DNA from: Viscum album
Taxonomy: Eukaryota; Streptophyta; Magnoliopsida; Santalales; Viscaceae
Assembly: GCA_963277665.1 (NCBI GenBank)
Contig: OY728143.1
Span: 534,474,394 to 534,538,393 of the forward strand
Direction of reading: 5' to 3'
DNA length: 64,000 nucleotides
Part shown: positions 25,420 to 37,439 of the stretch, in pieces
Position numbering within the stretch: the first letter of the stretch is position 1
How the letters are laid out: each line of letters starts with the position of its first letter
Position numbers and translations under genes: made by a program
The notes under the pieces: generated by a model
Database searches by the model: none
What the model saw: only the letters and a program-made list of their open reading frames with translations
What the model was told of the DNA's origin: nothing

Positions 25420-26700
25420 TATACTGACTTGGGTTTTCATTACCTAACTATTAAGTCATTTTTAAGAAACACCACATAAGAGGGATACATTCTGAGATCA
25501 TGATGATTACAATGTTGTGTAAATTTGGTTCAAACTACACTTTTACATGTTAAAAATAAAACATTATTTAGTTCATTATTCTCTAAAACATTATAGGTCC
25601 TGACTTTATCCATAGTAAAAGTAATAACCTATATTTATATATCACAGAAAGCGGTGGGATACATTCAAAATAAAATAAGGAATAACCTAGGGTAATTAAA
25701 GGATAAAAATAAATAGTACCTTGGTAAGACTAATCATTTCATAAATATAGAATGAACATCATAATGATGGGGGGATCATTTTAAAAAAATAATCAATTAT
25801 TGAATATGTATATAAAGAAACATAATGTCCTAGTTTTCAAATAACACACATAATTTTGAACAAAGCTTCTATCAATTTAATGTATATTTATATTATTCAT
25901 AACATCGTCACTACGGGAAAATATATCAGGATTTTTAGACATATTGTCGATATTTTCATATTTTTTATCACATTAACCATTTGTTGGATGGAAATATAAT
26001 TTTGGGACCACCCATCACATAAAAAATGCTAATAATCATTAATGTGACATAGAACACATAAAAATTTTAGTTTGGAAATAAATCCATAGAATAGAATTGG
26101 CTTTATTGGGATATAATAAATCATAATTTAATTACTAACCCTTTCGGTTCAAAAATGAATAATATAAATCATACTTGTAAATAAAATTTCATTACTATAG
26201 AGTGAAAATAATAATAATAGAAGTTGTAATAAATGATTTTTTCAAAATTGAAGTCACTTCTAAAAATGAAATTCATATAAATCATTATGATATAATATGA
26301 ACATGTATATCCCAAAAATATAATGGAAAGGTAATTTAATATAATTTATATGAACATTCATTGTGTGGAAGAGAGGATAATTCAAATAAGGGTATTAGGT
26401 TCAAGAATCCACTTACATTAAATACCACATTATTTTGTAGCTTTAACCCCACATGAATAATTTTATTAAGATTAATAAAACATAGTTCTGTAACTAAAAT
26501 AAGTTTTCTTCCACTATTTTCCTATTATTATTATTATAAATTCTTTTATAACACTCTTTGTAAAATTTGAATTGTTTTGATATTATGTTTTTATTGAATT
26601 TTCCCATTTAATTTTGATTTCACTATTATTGTTGAATCTCATTTACGAATATGTCTCATTAACTTGAAATTCATATAATACAAGTTATTATATATTTATA
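25420..26700 (-). repeat. 5' LTR of gypsy IV
   Basis: Matches 19241-20401 in order over several blocks. The edge beside the PBS is clear. The outer edge, near 26600-26720, is estimated because the TG start is decayed. Confidence 0.6.
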
Positions 26701-27044
26701 TTTTATATAAAATTAATTATATTCATATATGAAGGTGGGCATACTCATTGAGATAGAAATGTCATTAAAAGTGGTTAAATGTCCTTTTTCAAGACATTGT
26801 CGAAGGAGTTAGAAATATTATACTTAAATATATTTATAATAAATATGATGCATTAAGTTTTTAAAAATAATTAATATAATAATAAAATACCTCCCAATTG
26901 ATGTTTTAGTTTTTTTAAATGGATGTTGAATATGAAAATATAATATTGAAAAAAAATTATTAATTGAAACTTGCTTTATCCTTGGAGTACCTTCTTTTGT
27001 ATGACACTAAAACACTATTGATATTTGGATTTTGAAAACTCCGT

Positions 27045-30010
27045 AACATCCTTATGGATTCAAAGCGTATTTAAAGGATTTATTTTAGTTGATTATTTGA
27101 TTTGGAAAGTGGTGTTTAATTTGTTCTCCAGGGGGACGGATTGGGGATATTTATACTTGATGAGGAGGAATTGTTTACAATGAAAATGTAAATAAAATAA
27201 TATATCCAATGTAAAACATGTATTATTTAATTTATTATAATATAACTAATATATTAATATAATATTTTGGGTTTTGAAACCGTATAAATATATATAATTT
27301 GAATTAAATTGTTTATAAAAATTCATTCGAATGAAAGAAAAATTTTTATTTTAAGGGACCACTTTTGAAAATACATTTTGGAATTTTATTGTCACTATAT
27401 TCACCCAAAAGTGTAAAAATACCAAGTTATCACGGTTAGAGATAAAGTATTTTACTGATGGTTAAATACAAAATATATTGTAACTTTGTGACCTAAACCT
27501 ATTTAAAATTCAATTTTTGATAGGTTTCACTTCTATAATCGTATTTAATTATAGGTAAATAAATTTGGAGAAATTTTAATGTGATAATTAATTTATATTA
27601 ATTTTATATTTACTGATTTTCATAATGTTACTCTACCCTATCTTATAAAATGTCTCTTATCCTTGTCTTTTATTGACACCTATAAAACACTTGTTTCTAG
27701 AACAAACCAAATCATTTCTCTTTAACACTTCCCTCACATTATCCAAGAGGACATAATTTGGTCAAAATATCTAATTATGAAGTAATTTTTTGTAAATCCA
27801 ATGGAGGTACTTGAATAAGAGGTAATTGTATTACCAATTCAATTAAATTTATTTTATTATTCTACATCATCTTTATATTTTGTTTCAACATTAATGAAAT
27901 AACTCCATTACCATCCATATTTTATGATTTTAATATGATTATGGGATAATAATATTCCTCCGATTATCCATCATACAAATAACAATATCATTGTCCATGT
28001 GTACATATGTCATACCATCTCCATGGTGTGATGTGTCTTTTTTATCATTACAATGTTATTAAGATGGGTATAATGAATAATATAATGGATATAAATAATA
28101 AATATGACATTATATTGATTATTTATAATTAAAATTCCATCTATTTACGTACCCCTTTACTATTAAGGGATTCATATCGCTGCTCATGTGTACAAACATA
28201 CTACCAAATCCCAGGCGTGATGATATTGATATTCCATGTTAACCATTCATGAATAATTATAAAAATATATGTAATGACCAAGTTTAAAATATTTCAAACA
28301 ATAATTTAACTAGAATAATATATATATATATATATATCATTTACATTCATTCAATCAATATGATAAGAAAACAGAAACATCATTCAAATGTATGTATGGC
28401 CTACCGTCTCCATGAACGGTATCTTCCATTACATTTAGTATATATATGTACTATATATATGTGATATAAAAATCATTTTAAAAATTATTTATTTAAATAA
28501 TTTGTGATCCATGTAATAGTATCAAGAATAAAAATTCGAAACACATACGATTAACAAAGTAGTTATAAACCAAATAGTTTCTTTAACATTGAATTATAAA
28601 TCCGAAAGTAATATAAATTCATAAATTAATCATATATTATATCATAAATAATGTAAATGGGTTTGGGAAAAATTAATAACATATTTTAAAAAATTATATT
28701 TGAGATAAAAGCACATCCAACTAAAATAATGTACAAGGTAAGGGTTCATTTTTCAATCACGTTATTATCTGAGATTGTTTATACATAACTATTTACATGG
28801 AGATCTTTGTCATTCTGGTTAATGATGCATAAAAACGTTATAAAAAATTATCTATAAATGATTATATACATTTATAACAGGGGTCCAATTTTTATGAAAT
28901 GGTATGAAAGGATACTATTGTTATTTTTCATTACGAGTAACTTTTTTGACTTTTTTTCGAAATAGTATGAAGAGAATATTTTCATTAACATATATGTTGT
29001 CAGTGGATTTTTGTTACATCATGATTCCTTAAAATTTTGAATCTTCCTTTAAATTTGTATAAGTTTATTTTAAATACAAATGTTTTAATTTATAATTTCA
29101 AGAATTTTTTGGAAATTTATTTCAAAATAAAAATTGTATCTCTGTCAATATATATCAATGATTTTATTAGTGTCTTTTCATCTTTGTCAACATCCTTTGT
29201 TGAATATTATTTCTGATTAAGGATTATTTCTCTTAAAACAATATAATATATTGTATTAAAGTGTTATTGATTTGTTTCACTGTGGATGTTATATTTTTAA
29301 CTCATTAATGGTTTATGGTTGACATATTCAAATTCCATTTTCATGTTTTCCAATTGAAATGTTTATATTGTTTATGATTCATCCATTCCATATAAGAAAT
29401 GCATTGGGTTTGTTAAGTGTGAGGCGGGTCCCATTATATCCACATGTTTTATCATTAAGTATCTTAATACAAATCATATATGGATTTAGACAAGGATTTT
29501 CCAATTTATTTTTAGTTATAGATATAGTTGAGGCCTTATTCAATGATTTTAAGATGTCTTCACCGAGACCGTTATAATAGGATTCAGATGTCATGCATTA
29601 TGAATTCCCTCATTTTGATATTAGTTATTTATAATAAATGCTATTATTATACTATTAGAATATCCATGTGAGGTTTTAAATGGAATTATTTTATTTTTTC
29701 CTTACATTTTATGATCAATATTATGTTTAAAAGGACTATGTTTCAGTTTTATACCATTCTATAAATGTTTATCCTTATTTATGAAAGATTTTATTGCATT
29801 ATTTACAGTTTTTGATTATTTGATCTCATCTCATTCTTATGTTTTATTTTCCCAGTATTCCTAGATGCGTATTATGATTTATATTCAGTGTTAATATAAT
29901 ATAATATTGTATTTCTCAATTCATTAATTATGTTTTTTTATGTTGTGAATTTTAATGTATGGTTCAAATATGGGATCTATTTTCCTTGATTACAAAACTG
30001 ATTGGGCCAA
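27045..30010 (+). repeat. 5' LTR of gypsy III
   Basis: The last 0.7 kb (29340-30005) matches 34000-34612, for example AGAATATCCATGTGA near 29658 and 34265. It also matches the reverse complement of gypsy V LTR at 55972-56500 and 62076-62540, including TATTCCTAGATGCGTATTATGATT. The middle carries sub-repeats at 27990-28420. The start is placed at a weak GTAACATCC near 27047 and is uncertain. This copy is about 1 kb longer than its 3' partner, which has fewer sub-repeats. Confidence 0.6.
27990..28420 (+). repeat. Three ~200-bp LTR sub-repeats with a shared core
   Basis: Cores lie at 27991-28030, 28181-28220 and 28391-28420, about 190-210 bp apart. Each has the form CATGTGTACATATGTCATACC...CATGG or its variant ACATACTACC and TGGCCTACCGTCTCCATG. 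The reverse complement gives the GGAGACGGTAGGC-GTATGTA core also seen in gypsy V at 56861-57290 and 63651-63903. Confidence 0.6.
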
Positions 30011-30021
30011 TGGTATTCGAC
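30011..30021 (+). other. Primer-binding site of gypsy III
   Basis: TGGTATTCGAC follows the LTR end and resembles TGGTATCAGAG. About 250 bp later the leader (30265-30360) resembles the gypsy I leader at 11315-11410, so the two families are related. Confidence 0.5.
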
Positions 30022-30580
30022 ACCAATCTACTGACAAAGTAAAAAAATTTAGTCACCAAACCCATTATTCTTGTGTTGGTGAATTAAAATTTGTATCAAT
30101 GTTTGTTTAGAAACAAGAATGGAAACTAGATTTTGAAAACATAGACTATGGAACAAGACCATAAGTAAAAAATTTGAATACATGTGTAGAATAACATTCA
30201 AGAATTTGTGTAAGTACGATATTATGTGGGTATTACTAATAATACATTAATGTATATATACTACAAGTGGACGTGGTTCTGGAACATATATATATAGGAT
30301 TAATAACATTGAAGTGGTTAGTTGGGCCTGAATCGGTGCAACCTGATACACGACAATGGGCCTTACTATTAACCTAGTATGGCACACACATGGGTTACAA
30401 ATAGGTTAATTCACATTTTATTTTCAAACCATTATGAAATATTTTAATGTTAATATGTACAGATAGAAACAATTTTTATTATTATTATATTACCTATGAT
30501 TTTTTAATAAATGTTAAGTTCATTTCTAGTTTGAAAATATATTTTATTAATCATAATCTAATGTACCCCATTTTTTAGAA

Positions 30581-31645
30581 ATGGATCCTAGTAAAATAAT
30601 TTAAAATTTTATAAAAACATGTTATAAAGGTAGGGATTACAGTCCTTTTCAAGATAATTATTTTGGGACTGGGACTTCATCTATTGATGAGAATCTTATA
30701 ACTATACAGGGACAATTAACTCGTGGTATGAATAATAACACAATCAGTAAAAAGAATCCTAATTCGTAATGTAGAGAAGAAATGTTAGATATCATCATGA
30801 GAAAACAACATCAAAAATTCAATGGTAATAAAAATCCATTTATGGAAGAACAACAAATATATTATTTATAGAAGATAATTCATGATTTTGGGATGTGAAG
30901 AAAGGGAAAAGGTCAATGTTGCAGTTTATCATCTCTATAGAGATGGGAATAAATGGTGGGCACTGAATAAAAAACATGAATGTGGAGGATGAAATTCTTA
31001 TTATGAAATAGAAGGATATAAAAAAAATTTCATGGAAAATTATCTCCATCATTAATAGAGAGTTGATATAAAGAGATAATAATTTAATTAGAGACAAAGA
31101 GTGGGTGAGAATATTTCTAAATATGAAGCCAACATCCAAAGATTTTCAAGGCATGATGTGGACTATATATGTTACATAAGGAGTAAGATTTATTTCTTCA
31201 TTGATGGGTTCAATACATTTCTCTGAAAGGCATTAGCCTCCAAAAATTACTCATCATACAAAGATATAGTCCTGTGTGCTATCATGACATAGAATGATTT
31301 TTCTATATATTATTTCATTATGGGAAAGAAAGAGAAAAAGAGAATGGTGTAGAATAATACGGATATTAGGAATAACGGAAAAAGTATGTTCCCACATTTG
31401 AAAATTCTAGAAGGAATTATCATGGGACCTTCTCCAAAGTAAATGTAGTTTTCTTCATTGTGTTGAGAAATGTCATCATGCTCACGATTGAAAGTGAAAA
31501 TAATAAACCTGTAAATGTCTATTGATTAAATTATAGTTATTTGGGACATTATGAAAGTGATTGTCCATATAATAGAGGAATTATACCTCATAAAAAACAA
31601 ATGGATCAACCTCAACTGTATGCTATTTTAGCGGTCAAAATTGAA
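30581..31645 (+). pseudogene. gag remnant of gypsy III
   Basis: The region starts ATGGATCCTAG. A WWALNKKHE block near 30957 fits the WW..... motif of capsid. VGENISKYEANIQRFSRHDV (31105-31165) followed by YFFIDGFNTFL matches MSVxEYEAKFxELSRxxxHLV...RFVxGLxPxI. YKDIVLCAIM fits YxEVVxRALxxE. A zinc-knuckle end LGHYESDCPY lies near 31535-31575 with its first cysteines frameshifted, after a CVEKCHH block. Stops interrupt all parts. Gag would package the element RNA, perhaps using enzymes from full-length relatives such as gypsy I. Confidence 0.75.
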
Positions 31646-32742
31646 TAATTAATGTATTTTTTAATTTCAATTCATAAATTATGTTACGAAAATTTTGCTA
31701 TCAGAATAATGAGATATATAAGGAATGTAATATAAGAATTCTTAATAATGGATTTGGATGATTAATGTGTTTATTAATGTTCTGAAATGATCAAGGTATT
31801 CATATATTTGGATTTTTACAATAAGAGCATCACTAGGTTGTTTGGTGAAAATCTTATGTTAAGATTGATTAGGGAAATTTTGAGATGTTTTTGGACTGCT
31901 AATTTGGATATAATTATTTTGGATTAGTATAATGCATGGAATGTATTAATATGAACATTATATATTTTTTTTATAGGATAAAAAATTTCATATAGTTATT
32001 TTATGATTTTTATAAAATAATGTTTTCTAAAAAAACAACCAACAAATTGGTTGATAACAAGTCAAATCCGGAAAGGCCACAAGAATTGAACCTGTAATAG
32101 AATGGATACAAGTGTGCATCACCTACCATTATCCAACAAGTGGTCCTTGTTAGTATAACATTGTATTAATTATTTAAATGGTCTGATAGATGAATTATAA
32201 ATTCATTTTTAGATCCCTATACTATTATGATAAATATAATATTTTTTGATTTTATTATTTTATGGAGAGAAAGATGTGTTTGTGGAAGAAATTTTCTAAT
32301 TGATGAAATTATACATGTCATGTATATAATATTCCTTTTGTTCTTTTTATATGAATTAAATTAATTCTTCAACTCTAGGGAATAGATCTTGAAACCAACT
32401 ATGTTATCATGTTACTTTTCTGAAAAATCAAATGGTCCCTTCGAACTTCACATATTTAGATCTCTGGGATTTTTAACTTTCTCCTAATCATTTTCTCTAT
32501 CAAACTATATTAGAACATTATGGTTATATATTTATTTCTTTTCCATGTTTTCTTATTGGTAATCCTTGTATGTGTTATCGTTGGTGACCTTTTAATTTCA
32601 CATTCATTCTTTTTAAATGGGTATTTTATTGACCCTTGTTCCGATGTTGGATTTGAATAAAAGAATATCGAATATTCAAACAATTGTTAGAGATCCAGAA
32701 TTAGAAAATTGCAATTATGATATTTATTTATGTATGAGAGAA
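31646..32742 (+). other. Non-coding post-gag region of gypsy III, conserved with gypsy V
   Basis: No pol domain is visible. The part from about 32371 to the LTR matches gypsy V on the opposite strand (60095 down to 59701): AACTCTAGGGAATAGATCTTG against AAACTTTAGGGAAGGAATCTG, TTGGTGACCTTTTAATTTC against TTGGTGCTGACTTTTTCATTTC, and ATTGACCCTTGTTCCGATG against ATTAACCCAATTTTTGCTG. The distance to the LTR is about 370 and 395 bp in the two copies. A SINE-like segment lies at 32060-32150. The polypurine tract before 32743 is decayed. Confidence 0.65.
32060..32150 (-). mobile_element. Candidate tRNA-derived SINE head
   Basis: On the minus strand, TGGATAATGG (32126-32135) resembles an RNA polymerase III A box, and GGTTCAATTCT (32081-32091) fits the B box GGTTCRANNCC. 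The gap of about 35 bp is in the usual range for tRNA genes and SINEs. No acceptor stem or target-site duplication was found, so it could also be a decayed tRNA pseudogene. Confidence 0.3.
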
Positions 32743-34612
32743 TGTAACACTCCTAGATTTTATTGTATATAACTTTTTAAATAAATTCAATTGCTTGTGC
32801 TACCAAGAACACTATGTTCGTGAAGACTATGATATATCTAACTATCCATTTAAAAAGAATTTTTTAATAGTATCAACTAAATTATGATTTTTTAATATAT
32901 ATATTTTAAAATTTATTTCAATATTGAATTTATAATATTAAAATTATCTTACGGTGAATTTTATGTATTTTCTGAAATGATTCTTTTTTTCATAAATATT
33001 GAAAAATAATGCATTGTCATTAAAATCCGACTTTTTCATTAATTTATTTATAATACATTAAATTGATATATTAGTAAAATTTATATTAATCTGGTTTAGT
33101 TCATTGGAAACATTTTATATTAAAAGTAGGTATAAAAACATATTTATCTTTTAACCATCTCTTTTATCTTTGTTCTCTCCACATTATCATTAATCAATAT
33201 TTATCCACTTTTGTGAGTTGCATATGAAAAATATACATACAATGTTATAAACAATGAAATATTTATAGTCGGGTGGGATCCACATAATTTCTCGTGTATA
33301 GTAACATTACTATTGTGTTATTTGTTTACCACTACTAATGGAAAATCAGGTGATTGATTGAAAAATATTATTATAATAATATAAAATAATAGTAAACGTT
33401 CTCTTAATATCATTGGATATGTTTTTTCAACCAAAATAATCTTTAGGAATAAATTATAATCCTTTTTAAACCACTACTGTTATATTATGACTATTATTAT
33501 ATTTTATATAAAGAAGAGTTAAAAAAATCATACTAAAATTATAATAACTATATCAATTTAAATTTGATTATATATAAGTGGTATGTTCGAATATAAATAT
33601 TATTTACAAATCATAATTGTTTATCTAAAACATGGTAATTTTTTTACATTTAGAAAATATTAAGTTAAATTAAACAGTGACATAATGATGATGTAGTAAT
33701 TGATTTATTAAACAACGAATCAATTAAATTATTATAAAATTATTAAATTAAATATAAATTGAAATATTTCATTCCATCCAAGAATTTTATTGTAGGATTT
33801 GAAAATATAAGGATGTTTGAAAGTAGTTTTTTCTAAAGAATAATATTTTTGTGATTTTTTTAAATCATTTGAGTATTAAATATTTTCCACATTAACATAA
33901 ATGATATTTCAAAATTTATAATAATTTAAAAAAAATATAAAATTTATAAATATATATATTTCATCCAAATAACGAAGATATTGTTTTATAGACCATAAAT
34001 TATCTAATTGGGTTTAGTTTGGCATTTTATAACAAATATATTAACCATAAAGAGTTTAAATCCTTGTTATCATGATACAGGCAAGATATTGACATGGATG
34101 ATTTCTTTCATATTTATTTTCATATATAGATTTTCCCAATGCTTTGACAATTTATTTTCATATGTATTGGCAGAGGCCTTGAGGGTATGGTTCAGATGCC
34201 CCGTATTAAGAATTCCTTCATTATGAGATTAGTAACTATTATTACATGTGATTATTCAACTAGTAGAATATCCATGTGAATGTTTAAATGGAATTATTTG
34301 ATTTATTCATACCATATAATGATCATGATTGTGTTTAAAATAATTTTTTTCAACTTTATACTTTTATTAAAATTTTATGCTTATTTATAAAATATTCCAC
34401 GGTATTGTTTACTATTGCCGAATATATGAGTTCACCCCTTTCAAATTTTTTATTATCCAATGAAGAAAGGATTTTATTATGGTTGATAATTTGTGATAAG
34501 CTAGGAGAATAATGGATTTCTTACAGTTTTACTTATGAGGTCTTTAATATTCTGAATTGTAATGTAAGGTTAATGTATGTGATCTATTTTACATGAATTA
34601 TAAATTTATCGG
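32743..34612 (+). repeat. 3' LTR of gypsy III
   Basis: Opens TGTAACACTCCTAGATTTT, the classic plant gypsy LTR start, and ends where the left LTR meets its PBS. Its last 0.6 kb matches 29340-30005. It is about 1.9 kb, shorter than the left copy because most of the sub-repeat region is absent or unrecognisable. Confidence 0.7.
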
Positions 34613-35437
34613 ACCTATAGAATTAGAAATGTTTATCTATTCTCATGTAATAATTTATTAAACTAGCTCCATGCTTTTAGGGTCTGGGAATTACACAATT
34701 CTCACATGATGTTTTTTCATTTAGGTTGTTATAGACGATGTTTTATATGACTCAATTAAAGATAATCAATTCTTTTAGTAAGCTCGGATCACATTTAGTC
34801 TATCACCATTGTTGTGGGATGAATTTTTCGATAAATATGGTCTCCTAGAGAATTATTTAGTTTATACTATTTAATATTCCTAGTTTGGATGGTGTGTCAT
34901 GATTTAAAATGTATTAGGGATGTATATTTATTTTTCAATCATTTTTTATTTGATGTTTTTCTAGTTTAACATGATAATTGTTGTACTTTTATATATATCA
35001 TAGGGATTGTAATTATCATGGGTTACATGTCTAGTTGACTCTATATGATGTGTAATATTACCATATGTTCTTGAATCAATGGGGAACATTTCATCAATTG
35101 GAAGTGTTAAAAGGAGAATTTTTCGATACCGACATCAGATAAAATTGAATGAATCCATAACAATTCTCCAAGAATCACCACTTCATTTAATATATAACAT
35201 ATGTGACCATATAAATTATCACGTAGGTATATTATCAAATAATTCAACAGTATTCAATGTTTGGGGGATTTTTCTTCAATATTCTACATTCCTTGGAGAT
35301 TCAATGAACATCCAAGACATTCTACCTGTACAAAACATATTTTTATTAATTTATTCATCATATAATTGAAAAAATAAAAAAACACAAATATTGATATTCA
35401 AGAGAAATTTAATGTTTTATAATATATTATAGGCAAC
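34613..35437 (+). repeat. Repeat relic related to the gypsy II flank
   Basis: The portion 34630-35050 matches about 4070-4500 in order, including the TTGTGGGATGAATTT block, then TTATTTAGTTTATACTAT against TGATTAGTTTATTCTATT. It is probably a fragment of the gypsy II LTR family caught between gypsy III and the copia array. The rest, including an open frame at 35079-35369, has no recognisable family. Confidence 0.4.
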
Positions 35438-37439
35438 CGGGTAGGTTCTAGGAGCAGCAGAAGTGGGGGATGGATAGTTCCCAACATTATATTATTCTAT
35501 TATTAAGTATCAATATGAGGACTATTCAAATGAAGAATTACATGACCAACAGAATTGAATCAAAGAACAAAAAAGGAATAGAAAGCATTGAACCATAAGA
35601 GATAATATTATCACATATTGTTTTCCCTTAATTTAATTAAATAATAATTACCTCCATGGTTATTCATTATCCAATGATTAGTCAGGCCACATATCTACAA
35701 TGGTCCAACATTGCAGTGTAGAATAAGAGTTTATTTTTCCTCTATCAGTAACACACATGTTTTCCATTAATATCTAAATGTCCCTAGAGGAGCCTCCAGG
35801 TGTTAACAAGGAAGACCATTTCACTTGTGTCATCCACCTTTGATCACCTTGAGAAACACATTCAAATCATTTCCTTTTTTCCAATGGAGGAGAATAACTC
35901 TCGTTTATGACAGAGTTCTTGGAGAAGAAAAACTCTTTAGGATGGAGATATTTTCATAAAATTGTTATCCACAACCTAACTGGCATCCCTTTTCTTTCCC
36001 ATAGATAATGAGTGAATAATATAATTATGAATTTATTTAACTACGGTAATAATAAATTTACTTTCATAGGTTCATTTAATTTTGTCATTAATCATAGTGA
36101 ACCCTAATATAAAATAATAAAATAAATATTAGTATCTACATACATGAGATAAACATGAGTGTTATAATTAAATAATATTTAATCAGATACTATTAAATAT
36201 TATTATTTTTCACTGGACCCTTAAACTTGGTTTAACATTACCCACCAATACTTATAATACCTTGAGTAATGAGGATTAATATATCAAAAATATATCACTA
36301 TACTTTTTTATGATAAATACAAAAATTTAATTCACAAAAAAATATCTATTTATTAATAATTATGATCACAACATATTCTATCGAATATCTTGTGACATAA
36401 TAAATTTAATCTGGAACACATGAAAAATTATTAAATGTTTAACTAAAATAATATTAATTCCACCTATTGAACAATATATTATTTAACTGAGATTCTGGAT
36501 ACACATAGTGTGTGACCATTAATGAATTTTTTCCAATGGCATTAGGAAGAGAATCATGAAGTACAAGGTTTTCATCTATAAACACACCCAGGCATCCAAA
36601 TATAATGTATTTAATGATGCATCTAAATGTCACCTTATTTGAAAAGTTTCTGTTTAATAGAATCCGAATATCACAAAATCTCTAATCAAGAAGGTTTCAT
36701 GTTGGTTCCATCAATGTATATGCTTGATATATATTTCATTCAATTTACAGAAATAGACAATTCCTATTTATCACCAAGGGCATGGATTTATTTACGCTAT
36801 ATCATTTCCATCAATGGGACAAAGATATTATCTTCCATTAAATAATAGATGGGATAAACCATTTCTCTCATTATTCATTAAGAAAATTTTACTAATGACA
36901 CACCCAATATATCCCATCTCACCCTGAACACTTGTTGTTGGGTTTTTTTCTAATACTTCTATGTATATGATTCATAATAGTCATTAATAATAATCATAAT
37001 GTTGAAGGACTAATACAGATTTCCACAGAAAGGGACATCCAAGGATACATAGAAATGTGGATTTCTTACTAGGGCATCTTGTTCAAATAATTTACCCATA
37101 AACATTACAAATGCTATACCCCAAGAGAATGTTCCATAATGTCTTATGACTCTCCACCCCTAATAGCCTATTTCTTTTTCCCCTAAAATTTTATCATCCA
37201 GCTATGGATCATATATTCATGAATAATATCATAGCACTTCTTGGATGTCATCATTGTAGGTAAATGGAATGAACATTAAGTGTGCCAACTACTCTTAGGA
37301 AATTATCAAATTCAATGTAACATAAATGAACAATCATGATTTGATAAATAATTTATTAATATTCAAACCCATGAATATATGTTATCATAATGTAAAAAAA
37401 GATGTTTTGTTCTAGGGAACTAACTCAAACAGACTCACA
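35438..37439 (-). repeat. Copia array LTR1 (3' end of the array)
   Basis: Matches LTR2 and LTR3 across its length, for example GTAGGTTCTAGG near 35441 with TATAGGTTCTAGG near 52152, TATTCAAATGAAGAA near 35523, and TAGGGAACTAACTC near 37413 with 46138 and 54128. The minus-strand start TGTGAGTC is at 37432-37439. It is followed at once by the 3' end of the first gag-pol. Confidence 0.75.

Larger units (their letters stand above)
19241..26700 (-). mobile_element. Ty3/gypsy element IV, both LTRs present
   Basis: A minus-strand chromovirus-type element. From right to left it has the 5' LTR, PBS at 25408-25418, gag, RT, RNase H, integrase, PPT at 20402-20416 and the 3' LTR. The LTRs match in order, for example TTTTACATACTAAAATGG near 19349 against TTTTACATGTTAAAAATA near 25541. 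Both are about 1.2 kb, much shorter than in gypsy I. All coding parts are broken. The outer edges are estimates because I could not find a matching target-site duplication. Confidence 0.8.
27045..34612 (+). mobile_element. Gypsy III: LTR element with gag but no pol (TR-GAG-like)
   Basis: Direct repeats of LTR type at about 27045-30010 and 32743-34612 flank an internal region of only 2.7 kb. It holds a PBS, a gag remnant and about 1.1 kb of non-coding sequence, with no trace of protease, RT or integrase. Gypsy V belongs to the same family: its LTR and its post-gag region match this copy. TR-GAG elements are a known class of plant non-autonomous LTR retrotransposons that carry only gag. Assignment to that class is an inference. 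Confidence 0.7.

Noticed and set aside
30840..31139. 99-codon minus-strand open frame, hydrophobic
   Set aside because: It is antisense to the gag remnant of gypsy III, whose conserved residues read on the plus strand.
35079..35369. 96-codon open frame starting with Met on the plus strand
   Set aside because: No family resemblance and no domain pattern. It lies in repeat-relic DNA next to the copia LTR, and its composition follows the local AT-rich sequence.
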